A stretch of DNA of 64,000 bases from contig OY282379.1 of assembly GCA_958295875.1 (NCBI GenBank), forward strand, positions 3,501,046 to 3,565,045, read 5' to 3'. Positions 43,627 through 53,226 of this stretch are shown here, piece by piece. A program made the translations under genes and the position numbers. Position 1 is the stretch's first letter. The number at the start of each line of letters is the position of its first letter. The notes beneath the pieces were generated by a model, which was not told the origin of the DNA, made no database searches, and was given only the letters and a program-made list of their open reading frames with translations. This DNA is from an uncultured Pseudomonadales bacterium (GTDB taxonomy: Bacteria; Pseudomonadota; Gammaproteobacteria; Pseudomonadales; Azotimanducaceae).

Positions 43627-45858
43627 TCACTCCGCCGGCGTCGCCGCAGCCGATGCCTCCGCCAGCGCCGCGTCGCGATCCTTCACGGCGCGGGAAACGA
43701 TGTATTGATGGATGCGTTCCACGTCCTGCGCGTCCAGGAGGTCGGCGAAGCTGGCCATGCCGGTGTCCTGCTTGGTGCCGCCGAGCACGATGGCTTGGAA
43801 GGCGTCGTGGCTCTCGGCCGTCATCAAGCGCAGGTCCGGCAAGCCACCGGGCGACTTGGCGCCCGGCCCGTGGCAGGCCCAGCAATACTCGTGGTAGAGC
43901 ACGTCCCCACGGTCCAAGTCCTCCGCGGAGGCTGTGATGGGCCGCTGCTCGGGAATCTCCAAGTTCCTCAGCGCCGGCTCTGTCAGCGCCACATCGCCGC
44001 CGAGCTTGAAGGCAATGAGCTGGCCGTGGCTGCCGTACTTCCAAGTGGCAGCCGCTTCGTCCGGCAGGTAGCCGCCGCCGGTCATGATGGCGACGTACTG
44101 CTCGCCGTCCACGGCATAGGTGATTGGTGGCGCGACAATGGAGGCATAAGTTTGCGCTTGCCAGAGCGCCTCGCCGGTGTCGGCGTCCCGCGCCGAGACG
44201 TGGCCGGTGCCGTCGCCCTGGAACACGAGGTCGCCGGCGGTGGCCAAGGTGCCGCCATTCCAAGCATGGGCCTGTTCGACTGTCCAGACCCGCTGACCGG
44301 TCAGCGGGTCAAAGGCGATGAGGTAGCCCTTGTTCTCAGGCAGGTTCTCCATCGCCTCGATCATCTGGTTCAGGCGGCCGAACTCCAAGGCCGTGTTCCA
44401 CGCCCCCGGGCGGCGCTTGTACACCCCCGTCTCGCGGTACTCCTCCGGCATCGCGTACAGGAACGGCAGGTCGTGCGTCCCCAGGTACATCAGCCCCCGC
44501 CCAGCGTCCCAGGACATCGCCTGCCAGTTGTGCCCCCCGCCAGGCCCCGGCAGGATCCACTGCGGCGCGTCCGCGTAAGCCGTGTCCGGGTTCTCAATCG
44601 GACGCCCCGTCTCCATGTCCACGCGCGTCGCCCACGTCACCGTCGCGTAGGGATGCGCCCGCAGCAGCGTCCCGTCGCTGCGGTCGATCACGTAGAAGAA
44701 GCCGTTCTTCGGCGCCTGCATCAGCACCTTCCGCTCCACGCCGTCCACCACAAGGTCCGCCAGCGCCATGTCCTGCACCGCCGTGTAGTCCCAGTTGTCC
44801 CCCGGAACCGTCTGGTAGTGCCAGCGGTACTCCCCCGTCGCCGCGTCCACCGCCACGATGGACGCCAGGTACAGATTGTCCCCGCCGCCCGGCGAGCGGA
44901 TCGCCCGCGTCCACGGCGAGCCGTTGCCGACCCCCAGGTACACCGCGTCGAAGTCCGGGTCGTAGACGATCGCGTTCCACACCGTGCCGCCGCCGCCGAT
45001 CTCCCACCACGCCCCGCCGCTCCACGTCTGTGCCGCCACGGCCATCGCCTCGCTCTCGAACCCCAGCGAAGGATCGCCGGGCACCGTGAAGAAGCGCCAC
45101 GCCTGCTCCCCCGTCGCCGCGTCGTAGGCCGTCACGTACCCGCGCACCCCGTACTCCGCGCCGCCGTTGCCGATGAACACCTTCCCAGCGGCAGCCCGCG
45201 GCGCCCCGGTGATCGTGTACTCGCGCTCGCGGTCGATCACCGTGTCCACCTCCCACAGCTTCGACCCGGTGCCCGCGTCCAGCGCCAGCAGCCGCCCGTC
45301 CAGCGTCGCCAGATGCACCCGCCCCTCGTACACCGCCAGCCCGCGGCTGATCACCCCGCAGCACGCCGCCCGCGCCGTCTCCCCCGGCACCCCGGGGTCG
45401 AACGACCACAGCTCCGCGCCCGTCGCCGCGTCCACCGCGTAAGCCACGTTCCACGGCGCCGTGAAGTACATCACCCCGTCCACCACCAAGGGCGTCGCCT
45501 CCACCGGATGGTAGGTGCCGAGGTCCTTGAGCCACGCCACGCCCAGCCCCGCGACGTTCCCCCGGTGGATGCCGGCCAGCGGCGAGAAGCGCTGCTCCTC
45601 GTGCGTGCGCCCGTGCGCCAGCCACATCCCCGGATCGTCCGCGTCCGCCCGCTGAACTCGCCCGTCCGTCACCCAGCCAGCGGCCGCGGCCTCGGCCGGC
45701 GCCTCAGCCGGCTCCGGCGCCGCGGCCGGCGCCCGCGCCGAACGCCCCTCCGCCAAGTACACATACGCGCCAAAGGCCGCTGCAACGGCCAACACCAACG
45801 CCAACGCCCACAACGCCGACGCGCCAGTCTGGCGGCCTGCTCCGGTTGCAATGGTCAT
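43627..45858 (-). CDS. PQQ-dependent quinohemoprotein alcohol dehydrogenase, copy 1
   Basis: A 743-residue periplasmic oxidoreductase: N-terminal membrane anchor/signal (ALALVLAVAAAFGAYVY), an eight-bladed PQQ propeller with the vicinal disulfide in RAACCGVISRG, DNWDYTAVQDM with the active-site Asp, W-docking motifs, and a C-terminal cytochrome c domain with CWACHG near residue 665 and an axial-Met candidate in TGMASFADLL. It oxidises an alcohol or aldehyde and passes electrons through heme c. Sits 76 bp downstream of its paralogue. Confidence 0.95.
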   Translation of the reverse strand: MTIATGAGRQTGASALWALALVLAVAAAFGAYVYLAEGRSARAPAAAPEPAEAPAEAAAAGWVTDGRVQRADADDPGMWLAHGRTHEEQRFSPLAGIHRGNVAGLGVAWLKDLGTYHPVEATPLVVDGVMYFTAPWNVAYAVDAATGAELWSFDPGVPGETARAACCGVISRGLAVYEGRVHLATLDGRLLALDAGTGSKLWEVDTVIDREREYTITGAPRAAAGKVFIGNGGAEYGVRGYVTAYDAATGEQAWRFFTVPGDPSLGFESEAMAVAAQTWSGGAWWEIGGGGTVWNAIVYDPDFDAVYLGVGNGSPWTRAIRSPGGGDNLYLASIVAVDAATGEYRWHYQTVPGDNWDYTAVQDMALADLVVDGVERKVLMQAPKNGFFYVIDRSDGTLLRAHPYATVTWATRVDMETGRPIENPDTAYADAPQWILPGPGGGHNWQAMSWDAGRGLMYLGTHDLPFLYAMPEEYRETGVYKRRPGAWNTALEFGRLNQMIEAMENLPENKGYLIAFDPLTGQRVWTVEQAHAWNGGTLATAGDLVFQGDGTGHVSARDADTGEALWQAQTYASIVAPPITYAVDGEQYVAIMTGGGYLPDEAAATWKYGSHGQLIAFKLGGDVALTEPALRNLEIPEQRPITASAEDLDRGDVLYHEYCWACHGPGAKSPGGLPDLRLMTAESHDAFQAIVLGGTKQDTGMASFADLLDAQDVERIHQYIVSRAVKDRDAALAEASAAATPAE

Positions 45859-45934
45859 GCCGCTAATCCCCCCAACGTGGCTGACTCAAGGAAACATACC
45901 ACCACGCCATGCGATATGGGGCGTGGCGGCAACT

Positions 45935-48154
45935 TCATAGCGCCGCGGCGGCGGCCTGCTCCTCGCGCCACCGCTGCGCGCGGGTGATGACATACTGGCG
46001 GATGCGCTCGACATCCTGCGCGTCGAGGAGGTCGGCGAAGCTGGCCATGCCGGCGTCCCGCTTCGTGCCGCCGAGCACGATGGCTTGGAAGGCGCCGTGG
46101 GTGTCCAGCGTCATCAGCCGCAAATCCGGAATCGCGCCGGGAGATTTCGCGCCCAGGCCGTGGCAGCTGCGGCAATGGTCGTTGTACAGCAGGTCGCCGC
46201 GGTCGATGTCCTCGGCGGACGCAGTGATCGGCGGCAGTTCCGGTATGGTCAGGTCCCGCAGCGGCGGAACGGGCAGCATCGCGTCGCCGCCGAGCTTGAA
46301 GACGATGAGCCGCCCGTGGCTGCCGTACTTCCATGTCGCGGATGCCGGGTTCGCCGCCTTGCCTGCGCCGGTCATGATGGCGACATGCTGCTCGCCGTCC
46401 ACGGCATAGGTGATTGGCGGTGCCAAGATGGATGTGTGCGTCTGATGGCGCCAAAGCAGTTCGCCGGTGTCGGCGTCGTAAGCGGCCACCTGCCCTTGGG
46501 CATCGCCTTGGAACACCAAGCCTCCCGCCGTGCCGAGCACCCCGCCATTCCAGCCCAAGGGCTGTTCCACCCGCCACCGCGTCTCGCCAGTCAAAGGGTC
46601 GAAGGCGATGAGATAACCCTTGCCCTCGGGCGGGTTCTCCGTCGCCTCGATCATCTGGTTCAGGCGGCCGAACTCCAAGGCCGTGTTCCACGCCCCCGGA
46701 CGGCGCTTGTACACCCCCGTCTCGCGGTACTCCTCCGGCATCGCGTACAGGAACGGCAGGTCGTGCGCCCCCAGGTACATCAACCCGCGCCCAGCGTCCC
46801 AGGACATCGCCTGCCAGTTGTGCCCCCCGCCAGGCCCCGGCAGGATCCACTGCGGCGCGTCCGCGTAAGCCGTGTCCGGGTTCTCGACCGGACGCCCCGT
46901 CTCCATGTCCACGCGCGTCGCCCACGTCACCGTCGCGTACGGATGCGCCCGCAGCAGCGTCCCGTCGCTGCGGTCGATCACGTAGAAGAAGCCGTTCTTC
47001 GGCGCCTGCATCAGCACCTTCCGCTCCACCCCGTCCACCGCGAGGTCCGCCAGCGCCATGTCCTGCACCGCCGTGTAGTCCCAGTTGTCCCCAGGAACCG
47101 TCTGGTAGTGCCAGCGGTACTCCCCCGTCGCCGCGTCCACCGCCACGATGGACGCCAGGTACAGGTTGTCCCCGCCCCCCGGCGAGCGGATCGCCCGCGT
47201 CCACGGCGAGCCGTTGCCGACCCCCAGGTACACCGCGTCGAAGTCCGGGTCGTAGACGATGGCGTTCCACACCGTGCCGCCGCCCCCGATCTCCCACCAC
47301 GCGCCGCCGCTCCACGTCTCCGCCGCCACGGCCATCGCCTCGCTCTCGAACCCCAGCGAAGGATCCCCGGGCACCGTGAAGAAGCGCCACGCCTGCTCCC
47401 CCGTCGCCGCGTCGTAGGCCGTCACGTACCCGCGCACCCCGTACTCCGCGCCGCCGTTGCCGATGAACACCTTGCCCGCCGCCGCCCGCGGCGCGCCCGT
47501 GATCGTGTACTCCCGCGAGCGGTCGATCACCGTGTCCACCTCCCACAGCTTCGACCCAGTGCCCGCGTCCAGCGCCAGCAGCCGCCCGTCCAGCGTCGCC
47601 AGATGCACCCGCCCCTCGTACACCGCCAAGCCCCGGCTGATCACCCCGCAGCACGCCGCCCGCGCCGTCTCCCCCGGCACCCCGGGGTCGAACGACCACA
47701 GCTCCGCGCCGGTCGCCGCGTCCACCGCGTAAGCCACGTTCCACGGCGCCGTGAAGTACATCACCCCGTCCACCACCAGGGGCGTCGCCTCCACCGGATG
47801 GTAGGTGCCGAGGTCCTTGAGCCACGCCACGCCGAGCCCCGCGACGTTCCCCCGGTGGATGCCGGCGAGCGGCGAGAAGCGCTGCTCTTCGTGCGTGCGG
47901 CCGTGCGCCAGCCACATCCCCGGATCGTCCATGTCCGCCCGCAGAACCCGCCCGTCCGTCACCCACCCAGCGCGGCCACCAGCAGCGGTCTCGGCAGCAG
48001 TTTCCGCAGGCACCTCAGCCGGCTCCGCCGGTTTCGGCCCGCCCTCAGCCAGATACACATACGCGCCAAACGCCACGGCAACGACCAGCACCAGCGCCAG
48101 CACCAACAACGCCGACGCGCCGGCCGCGCCACCCTTGCCAATGCCCTTGTCCAT
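45935..48154 (-). CDS. PQQ-dependent quinohemoprotein alcohol dehydrogenase, copy 2
   Basis: A 739-residue paralogue of copy 1 with the same layout: anchor ALLVLALVLVVAVAFGAYVY, AACCGVISRG disulfide, PQQ propeller and C-terminal heme motif CRSCHG. About the first 400 propeller residues are nearly identical to copy 1 (a handful of changes), while the region after ENPPEGKGY and the cytochrome domain differ clearly. Start at ATG 48154 with a GGGGAG ribosome site; the open frame upstream lacks a signal. Substrate of either copy is unknown; different cytochrome domains may couple to different acceptors. Confidence 0.95.
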   Translation of the reverse strand: MDKGIGKGGAAGASALLVLALVLVVAVAFGAYVYLAEGGPKPAEPAEVPAETAAETAAGGRAGWVTDGRVLRADMDDPGMWLAHGRTHEEQRFSPLAGIHRGNVAGLGVAWLKDLGTYHPVEATPLVVDGVMYFTAPWNVAYAVDAATGAELWSFDPGVPGETARAACCGVISRGLAVYEGRVHLATLDGRLLALDAGTGSKLWEVDTVIDRSREYTITGAPRAAAGKVFIGNGGAEYGVRGYVTAYDAATGEQAWRFFTVPGDPSLGFESEAMAVAAETWSGGAWWEIGGGGTVWNAIVYDPDFDAVYLGVGNGSPWTRAIRSPGGGDNLYLASIVAVDAATGEYRWHYQTVPGDNWDYTAVQDMALADLAVDGVERKVLMQAPKNGFFYVIDRSDGTLLRAHPYATVTWATRVDMETGRPVENPDTAYADAPQWILPGPGGGHNWQAMSWDAGRGLMYLGAHDLPFLYAMPEEYRETGVYKRRPGAWNTALEFGRLNQMIEATENPPEGKGYLIAFDPLTGETRWRVEQPLGWNGGVLGTAGGLVFQGDAQGQVAAYDADTGELLWRHQTHTSILAPPITYAVDGEQHVAIMTGAGKAANPASATWKYGSHGRLIVFKLGGDAMLPVPPLRDLTIPELPPITASAEDIDRGDLLYNDHCRSCHGLGAKSPGAIPDLRLMTLDTHGAFQAIVLGGTKRDAGMASFADLLDAQDVERIRQYVITRAQRWREEQAAAAAL

Positions 48155-48272
48155 GCGTCTCCCCACGTCCCCCTCGGCTACTTGGAACATACCACCAGCC
48201 CGCACGCCCGTTGACACAACGCGCGCGCATCCCACACTATCGACTCGACGCTGGGATCGTTGGAGAACTTTC

Positions 48273-48788
48273 ATGATCGTCGTGCGGGCCTTGTCCATCC
48301 TCATCGGTGCGTTCATCGTCGTCATCGGCTGCTACCTGATTGCGATGCGCTTCGCGGACGGGCCCAACGAACTGGTGGCCGGCGGCCCCTTGGTCGGCGG
48401 TGAACTGGTGGCGGAAGAGCCGGATTGGGCGTTCGCCCGCGACGTCATGGAGATCGAACTGCAACTCATGACGCCGCCGCGCTCGCGCACCGTGTGGGTG
48501 GTGGAGCACGGCGGCAAGCTCTATGTGCCATGCGGCTACATGGATAGCTGGTGGGGTCGGCTGTGGAAGCAGTGGCCAGCGGAGGCGCAGGAAGATCCGC
48601 GCGCCGTGGTGCGCATCGACGGCAAGCGCTACGAGCGCGAGCTCATCCCGGTGACCGCGCAGCACCCCGAAGCGGCGACGATCCTGGCCAAGCTCGGCGC
48701 CAAGTACGGCTTTCCCGGCGCCCCCGCCGCGGTATTGGAAACCGACGCCCTGCTGCTGTTCGAGCTGGGCGCGAGGGCCGCAGCCTAG
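48273..48788 (+). CDS. Conserved membrane-anchored protein of unknown function
   Basis: A 171-residue protein with one N-terminal helix (ALSILIGAFIVVIGCYLIA) and a globular part with PPRSRTVWVVEHGGKLYVP, GYMDSWWGRLWKQWP and RAVVRIDGKRYERELIPV. These blocks recur in uncharacterised gammaproteobacterial proteins; the beta-rich part recalls split-barrel folds, but I do not recognise a function. Divergent from the dehydrogenase gene and convergent with adk. A GGAGAA ribosome site precedes the ATG at 48273. Confidence 0.78.
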   Translation: MIVVRALSILIGAFIVVIGCYLIAMRFADGPNELVAGGPLVGGELVAEEPDWAFARDVMEIELQLMTPPRSRTVWVVEHGGKLYVPCGYMDSWWGRLWKQWPAEAQEDPRAVVRIDGKRYERELIPVTAQHPEAATILAKLGAKYGFPGAPAAVLETDALLLFELGARAAA

Positions 48789-48802
48789 CGCCGCGGCTCC
48801 AC

Positions 48803-49477
48803 CTAGCCGCGCTGCTGGCCAGCGGACGCGTCGCCAGCCAACCCCGCGCGCACTTCGGCGCGAATGGCCGCCACGTCGCCCATGCCGTTGACGAGCACAT
48901 AGCGCAGCGCGGTGCCTGCGGCCAACGCCTGGTAGAACTCCACTAGCGGCGCTGTCTGGCGCCGATAGACTGCGAGCCGGTCGCGCACGGTGTCTTCGCG
49001 GTCATCCGGGCGTTGCACGAGGGGCTCGCCGGTGTCGTCATCACGATCCGCCACGCGCGGCGGATTGAAGGCGACGTGATAGACGCGCCCGCTGCCCTCG
49101 TGGACGCGCCGCCCGGCGATGCGCCGCACCACTTCCGCATCGTCCACCGCGATCTCCACCACCACATCGATCTCGACTCCCGCCGCCACCAACGCCTCGG
49201 CTTGGGGAATGGTGCGCGGGAAGCCGTCAAAGAGAAACCCGCCGGCGCAATCCGGCGCCGCGAGCCGTTCCTTGACGAGGCCCACGATCACCGCGTCCGA
49301 CACCAACTCGCCGGCATCCATCACAGCCTTCGCTTCCAACCCCAACCGCGTGCCGGCAGCAATCGCCGCGCGCAGCATGTCGCCGGTCGAAATCTGCGGA
49401 ATGCCCAGTGCGTCGCAAATGAATTGCGCTTGAGTGCCTTTGCCCGCCCCCGGCGGCCCCAACAAGATGAGTTTCAA
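48803..49477 (-). CDS. adk: Adenylate kinase
   Basis: A 224-residue enzyme interconverting AMP, ADP and ATP. P-loop [10 protein letters not shown] near residue 7, AMP-binding STGDMLR near 30 and [11 protein letters not shown] near 85, the LID with [19 protein letters not shown] and [17 protein letters not shown]. The start codon appears to be TTG at 49477 (KLILLGPPG follows directly); GAGG lies about 10 bases upstream. Downstream of relA in the same direction with 93 bp between. Confidence 0.97.
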   Translation of the reverse strand: MKLILLGPPGAGKGTQAQFICDALGIPQISTGDMLRAAIAAGTRLGLEAKAVMDAGELVSDAVIVGLVKERLAAPDCAGGFLFDGFPRTIPQAEALVAAGVEIDVVVEIAVDDAEVVRRIAGRRVHEGSGRVYHVAFNPPRVADRDDDTGEPLVQRPDDREDTVRDRLAVYRRQTAPLVEFYQALAAGTALRYVLVNGMGDVAAIRAEVRAGLAGDASAGQQRG

Positions 49478-49570
49478 TGCCTATTCCTCAAGCTGCTGAC
49501 CGCTGACCGTTGCCCGCTAGCCGGCCCGCGCCGAGCCAAGCCGAAACCGCAGCGCCATGCGCCGGCGCCG

Positions 49571-51490
49571 TCATGCGCGGCGCACATCCTGGACGCTGGG
49601 CACACGGCGGATGCGGTCGATGACAAGCGCGAGCTGCAGCACGTCCTGCACCCGCACTTCAAGCGAAATGGTCGCCTCGTCGCCGGGCTCGACCGCGTGC
49701 GCCGCCACGCTGGCGACGTCGATGCCCATGGCCGCGGCCACGGAGGACACGTCCCGCAGCAACCCCGGCCGGTTGTGACACAGCACGCGGATGCCCTGCA
49801 CAGGACAGGCGGGCTTGGCTTGCGCCGGCAGCAGAGAGAGTTGCTCGCTCTCCCTTGGCCGCGCGCCCACAAGCCGCACAAGGTCGATGACATGGCACTC
49901 GCCCATGCCCACCGCGGCCAGCAATTCTTCCCGCGTCGCGTAGCCCGCCTCTTTCGCCAAGGCGTCCAAGTCTGCGGCGATGTCCAAGCGGCGGAACGTG
50001 TCGAGCAGCAAGCCCTCGCCAGCGCGCACGTTGGATTCGGCCAATTGCTCGCGCAGCCACGCTTGGATCTTGGACCGCGCCCGAGCCGTCTTCACAAAGC
50101 CGGCATCGCGGTTCAGCCACTCCCGGCGTGGCGCCTCGGCGGCGCCGGTCAGCACTTCAACGGTCTGCCCGGTCAGCAACATCGTGTTCAGCGGCACCGC
50201 GACGCCGTCCACCCGCGCCCCAATGCAACGGTGCCCCACCTCGGTGTGAACGCGGTAGGCGAAGTCCACCGGCGTCGCGCCCTGCGCCATGTCGATGACA
50301 TGGCCTTGGGGCGTCGCCACGTAGATGCGGTCCGCCTCGCCACCCGCCTCATCGAGCGGGTGCTGGGCGTCATCGTGCCATTCCAACAATTGCGCGAGCC
50401 ACTGCATCTTGCGAGACCGCAGAGACTCCGCCTCGCCATCCTTGTAGTCCCAATGGGCGCAGACGCCCAGTTCAGACTCCTTGTGCATTTCCGCGGTGCG
50501 GATCTGCACCTCGAGCACCTTGCCGGCGGGGCCCACCACAGCGGTGTGGATTGAGCGGTAGCCGTTGTCCTTGGGATTGGCGATGTAGTCATCGAACTCG
50601 GGCGGGATGTGCGGCCACGCCGTGTGGACGACGCCCAGCGTGGCGTAGCACTCCGGCACGCGCTGCACCACCACACGCACCGCCTGCACATCGTAGACCT
50701 CGCTGAAGTCGATGCCCTTGCGCCGCATCTTGCGCCAGATGCTGTAGAGGTGTTTGGCGCGCCCAACCACCTGCGCCTCGATGCCGGCCTTGTCCAAGCG
50801 GGCGCACAACTCCGCCACCGCTTGGCGCACTTGCTCCTCCCGTTCCTCGCGGCGGGCATCGAGGGACGCAGCGACCTTCCGGTAGTCCTCCGGATGCAGG
50901 TAACGGAACGCAAGGTCTTCAAGGGGCCATTTCAACTGGCCGATGCCCAAGCGCCCGGCAAGCGGCGCGAACACGCGCAACGCCTCGTCCGCCACGCGCT
51001 GCTGCGTTTCCCGCGGCGCAGACTTGGCCGCGCGCAAGGCGACCACGCGCTCGGTGAGCTTGATGACGGCGACGCGGGGATCGTCGATGAGCGACGCCAG
51101 CAGGTGGCGGACGTTGTCCACCTGGCTGCCGTAGCGGTTGTCGAGGAGTGGCGCGTCGGAGAGCTCGTAGGCGTCCGCCCTGCCCACCCGCAGCAACGCT
51201 TCGAGGAGCCCGGCCGCGCCATCGCCAACCCGTTCCGCCACAGCGGCCGGGCTCAAAGCGCCGGCATGCGCCGCTTCGTAGAGGAGCCCCGCGGCCACGG
51301 CGTCGGTGTCCATCTCCAGCTGCTGCAGCAAGTGGGCGACGTCCAAACCGTGGCCAAGCAATGCGGCATCCTCGATGAGGCCAACGGCGACGGCCAGCGG
51401 ACGGCGGCCTTCCCCCAGCTCACTGAGCCACGCCTCGACGTCCGGGCAGCCATCCGCGGAACGCGGGAGATCGTCTCTGATCTTGACCAT
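49571..51490 (-). CDS. relA: GTP pyrophosphokinase RelA
   Basis: A 639-residue (p)ppGpp synthetase. The N-terminal hydrolase-like domain lacks the HD metal motif (LLYEAAHAGAL in its place), so it should be synthetase-only. The synthetase domain has YSIWRKMRRKG, VYDVQAVRVVV and PEFDDYIANPKDNGYRSIH with the EFDD motif typical of RelA. TGS (RIYVATPQGHVIDM) and C-terminal ACT (VLCHNRPGLLRDVS) regions follow. Responds to amino-acid starvation on ribosomes. Located between recO and adk, an unusual place for relA. Confidence 0.96.
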   Translation of the reverse strand: MVKIRDDLPRSADGCPDVEAWLSELGEGRRPLAVAVGLIEDAALLGHGLDVAHLLQQLEMDTDAVAAGLLYEAAHAGALSPAAVAERVGDGAAGLLEALLRVGRADAYELSDAPLLDNRYGSQVDNVRHLLASLIDDPRVAVIKLTERVVALRAAKSAPRETQQRVADEALRVFAPLAGRLGIGQLKWPLEDLAFRYLHPEDYRKVAASLDARREEREEQVRQAVAELCARLDKAGIEAQVVGRAKHLYSIWRKMRRKGIDFSEVYDVQAVRVVVQRVPECYATLGVVHTAWPHIPPEFDDYIANPKDNGYRSIHTAVVGPAGKVLEVQIRTAEMHKESELGVCAHWDYKDGEAESLRSRKMQWLAQLLEWHDDAQHPLDEAGGEADRIYVATPQGHVIDMAQGATPVDFAYRVHTEVGHRCIGARVDGVAVPLNTMLLTGQTVEVLTGAAEAPRREWLNRDAGFVKTARARSKIQAWLREQLAESNVRAGEGLLLDTFRRLDIAADLDALAKEAGYATREELLAAVGMGECHVIDLVRLVGARPRESEQLSLLPAQAKPACPVQGIRVLCHNRPGLLRDVSSVAAAMGIDVASVAAHAVEPGDEATISLEVRVQDVLQLALVIDRIRRVPSVQDVRRA

Positions 51491-51616
51491 CAGCAGTGCG
51501 TCACGCGATGAAGGAAGCCACCGGCACGATGTGGGCAGCCGGCGCAAACATACCAAAACATGCCTCTAGCCGCCCGCGCTGCGGTTGTCGGACTTGGGGC
51601 GAACAGGGCGCCATGC

Positions 51617-52315
51617 TCATCGGCCGGCAGCGCGAAACAGCTCGCGGGACGTCAAGGGCTGGTCGCCGACATGGGCTTTCAGGGCGGCGCGCAGGATGGT
51701 TTTGGCGGCGCGGCGCACGTCGGGCGCGTCATAGCAGTCTGCGGCGATGGCGAGCAACACTGCCCCCGGATAGGTCGCGGCGGCACCCCCTGCGGCGGCC
51801 CGGAACCCTTCGCCGTTGACGAACTCGTAGCGGCACTCAGCTTCAATGGCGGCACCACTGCCTAGCTCGAAATCAAACGCCAACCCGTAGCCGAGTTCGC
51901 GCAACAGGCGCTTCTCGAAGGTGCGCAAGACGGGCTCCAAATCGCATCCGGCGGCGAGGCGGGCGAGCGTGTCGCCATAAGCCGCGAACAGCGGCGTGAC
52001 CGCCTCCTCCGGCGCCAAGCAGCGCGTCAACAGTTCGTTCATATACATGCCGGCGAACAACGGCCGCCCGGACAAGGCAAACCGGCGCGTCGTCTCGCAG
52101 GCCGTGAGGGTCATCAAGCGGCCGCGGCCGCGCCATGCCACTTCCAAGCTGGCGAACGGCTCCACCGCTTGCGGGCGACGCGCCCGGCGAACCGCGCGGG
52201 CGACCGCCGCGATGCGGCCATGATCCCGCGTCAGCAACTCGATGATGGCGCTCGTCTCCCGATAGGGGCGGCGATGCAGCACGAATGCCGGCTGGCGGAG
52301 GGTGGGTTCAGCCAC
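51617..52315 (-). CDS. recO: DNA repair protein RecO
   Basis: A 232-residue RecFOR-pathway mediator that anneals ssDNA and helps load RecA. N-terminal OB-fold segment AFVLHRRPYRETSAIIELLT near residue 10, helical C-domain with ETTRRFALSGRPLFAGMYMNELLTRCL. It ends in GDQPLTSRELFRAAGR. The GTG at 52315 starts 6 bp after the era stop; a longer frame overlaps era. Follows era as in most gammaproteobacteria. Confidence 0.93.
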   Translation of the reverse strand: MAEPTLRQPAFVLHRRPYRETSAIIELLTRDHGRIAAVARAVRRARRPQAVEPFASLEVAWRGRGRLMTLTACETTRRFALSGRPLFAGMYMNELLTRCLAPEEAVTPLFAAYGDTLARLAAGCDLEPVLRTFEKRLLRELGYGLAFDFELGSGAAIEAECRYEFVNGEGFRAAAGGAAATYPGAVLLAIAADCYDAPDVRRAAKTILRAALKAHVGDQPLTSRELFRAAGR

Positions 52316-52320
52316 GCGCG

Positions 52321-53226
52321 TCAGTGGTAGCCAAGCGCCTTCAGGGAAGCGGCATTGTTGCTCCAACCCGCCTTCACCTTCACCCACAGGCGCAGCATCG
52401 TCTGACGGCCAAGCAGGTGTTCGATGTCGCGCCGCGCATCGGCGCCGATGGCCTTCAGGCGCTGGCCGCGGCGCCCGATGACGATGCCCTTCTGGCTGCT
52501 GCGCTCGACGAACACCACCGCATCCACTTCCGCGAGCGCCGGCCCCGTCACGAACCGCTCCACCTCCACTGCGACGCGATGCGGCACTTCGTCGCCCAAG
52601 CGCCGCATGATCTTCTCGCGCACGATCTCGCCCAAGAAAAACTCAACCGGCCGATCGGTCACGTCGTCTGCGGCAAAGAGGTGCGGGCCCGGCGGCAGGC
52701 GCGCGGCAATCTCGTCGGTCAACGCATCCAGGCCATCGCGCCGCAGGGCCGAAATCGGCACGATGGCGGCGAAGTCGCCACGCCCTTGGACATCATCGAT
52801 GAGCGGCAGCAAGGCGCGGCGATCTTCCAAGCGGTCGATCTTGTTGATGGCGCAGATGCGAGCGGCTGCGCCACGCTCCACTTGGCGCAGGGCGGCGGCG
52901 TCCGCTTCTGTGAAAGTTCGCGCTTCGATGAGCAGCACCACCACATCCGCGTCGCGCACGGCATGGCTCGCCTGCCCTGCCATGTAGCGGTTGATGGCCG
53001 TGCCGCCGCGGCGCCCGCCAGCGCCGCCGACTTGATGGATGCCCGGCGTGTCTTGATAGATCACCTGCACGGCGCCTCGCGTGTCGATGCCGAGCAGGTT
53101 GTGCCGCGTGGTCTGGGGCTTGCGCGAGGTGATGGCGAGCTTGCGCCCCAACAGGTGGTTGAGCAACGTGGACTTGCCGACATTGGGCCGGCCCGCCAAC
53201 ACCACGAAGCCGCAGCGGCTCGTCAC
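52321..53226 (-). CDS. era: GTPase Era
   Basis: A 301-residue GTPase needed for 16S rRNA 3' end maturation and 30S assembly. G1 GRPNVGKST near residue 12, G2 region with TTRHNLLG, G3 DTPGIH, G4 NKID near 120, G5 SALRRDG, and a KH domain with the GIVIGRRGQRLKAIG loop. GTG start overlaps the rnc stop (GTGA), so it is translationally coupled to rnc. Confidence 0.97.
   Translation of the reverse strand: MTSRCGFVVLAGRPNVGKSTLLNHLLGRKLAITSRKPQTTRHNLLGIDTRGAVQVIYQDTPGIHQVGGAGGRRGGTAINRYMAGQASHAVRDADVVVLLIEARTFTEADAAALRQVERGAAARICAINKIDRLEDRRALLPLIDDVQGRGDFAAIVPISALRRDGLDALTDEIAARLPPGPHLFAADDVTDRPVEFFLGEIVREKIMRRLGDEVPHRVAVEVERFVTGPALAEVDAVVFVERSSQKGIVIGRRGQRLKAIGADARRDIEHLLGRQTMLRLWVKVKAGWSNNAASLKALGYH

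Noticed and set aside
43123..48214. Very long open frames on the plus strand opposite the PQQ dehydrogenases
   Set aside because: They are Arg/His/Pro-rich with no domain sense and mirror the GC-rich codons of the real genes on the minus strand.
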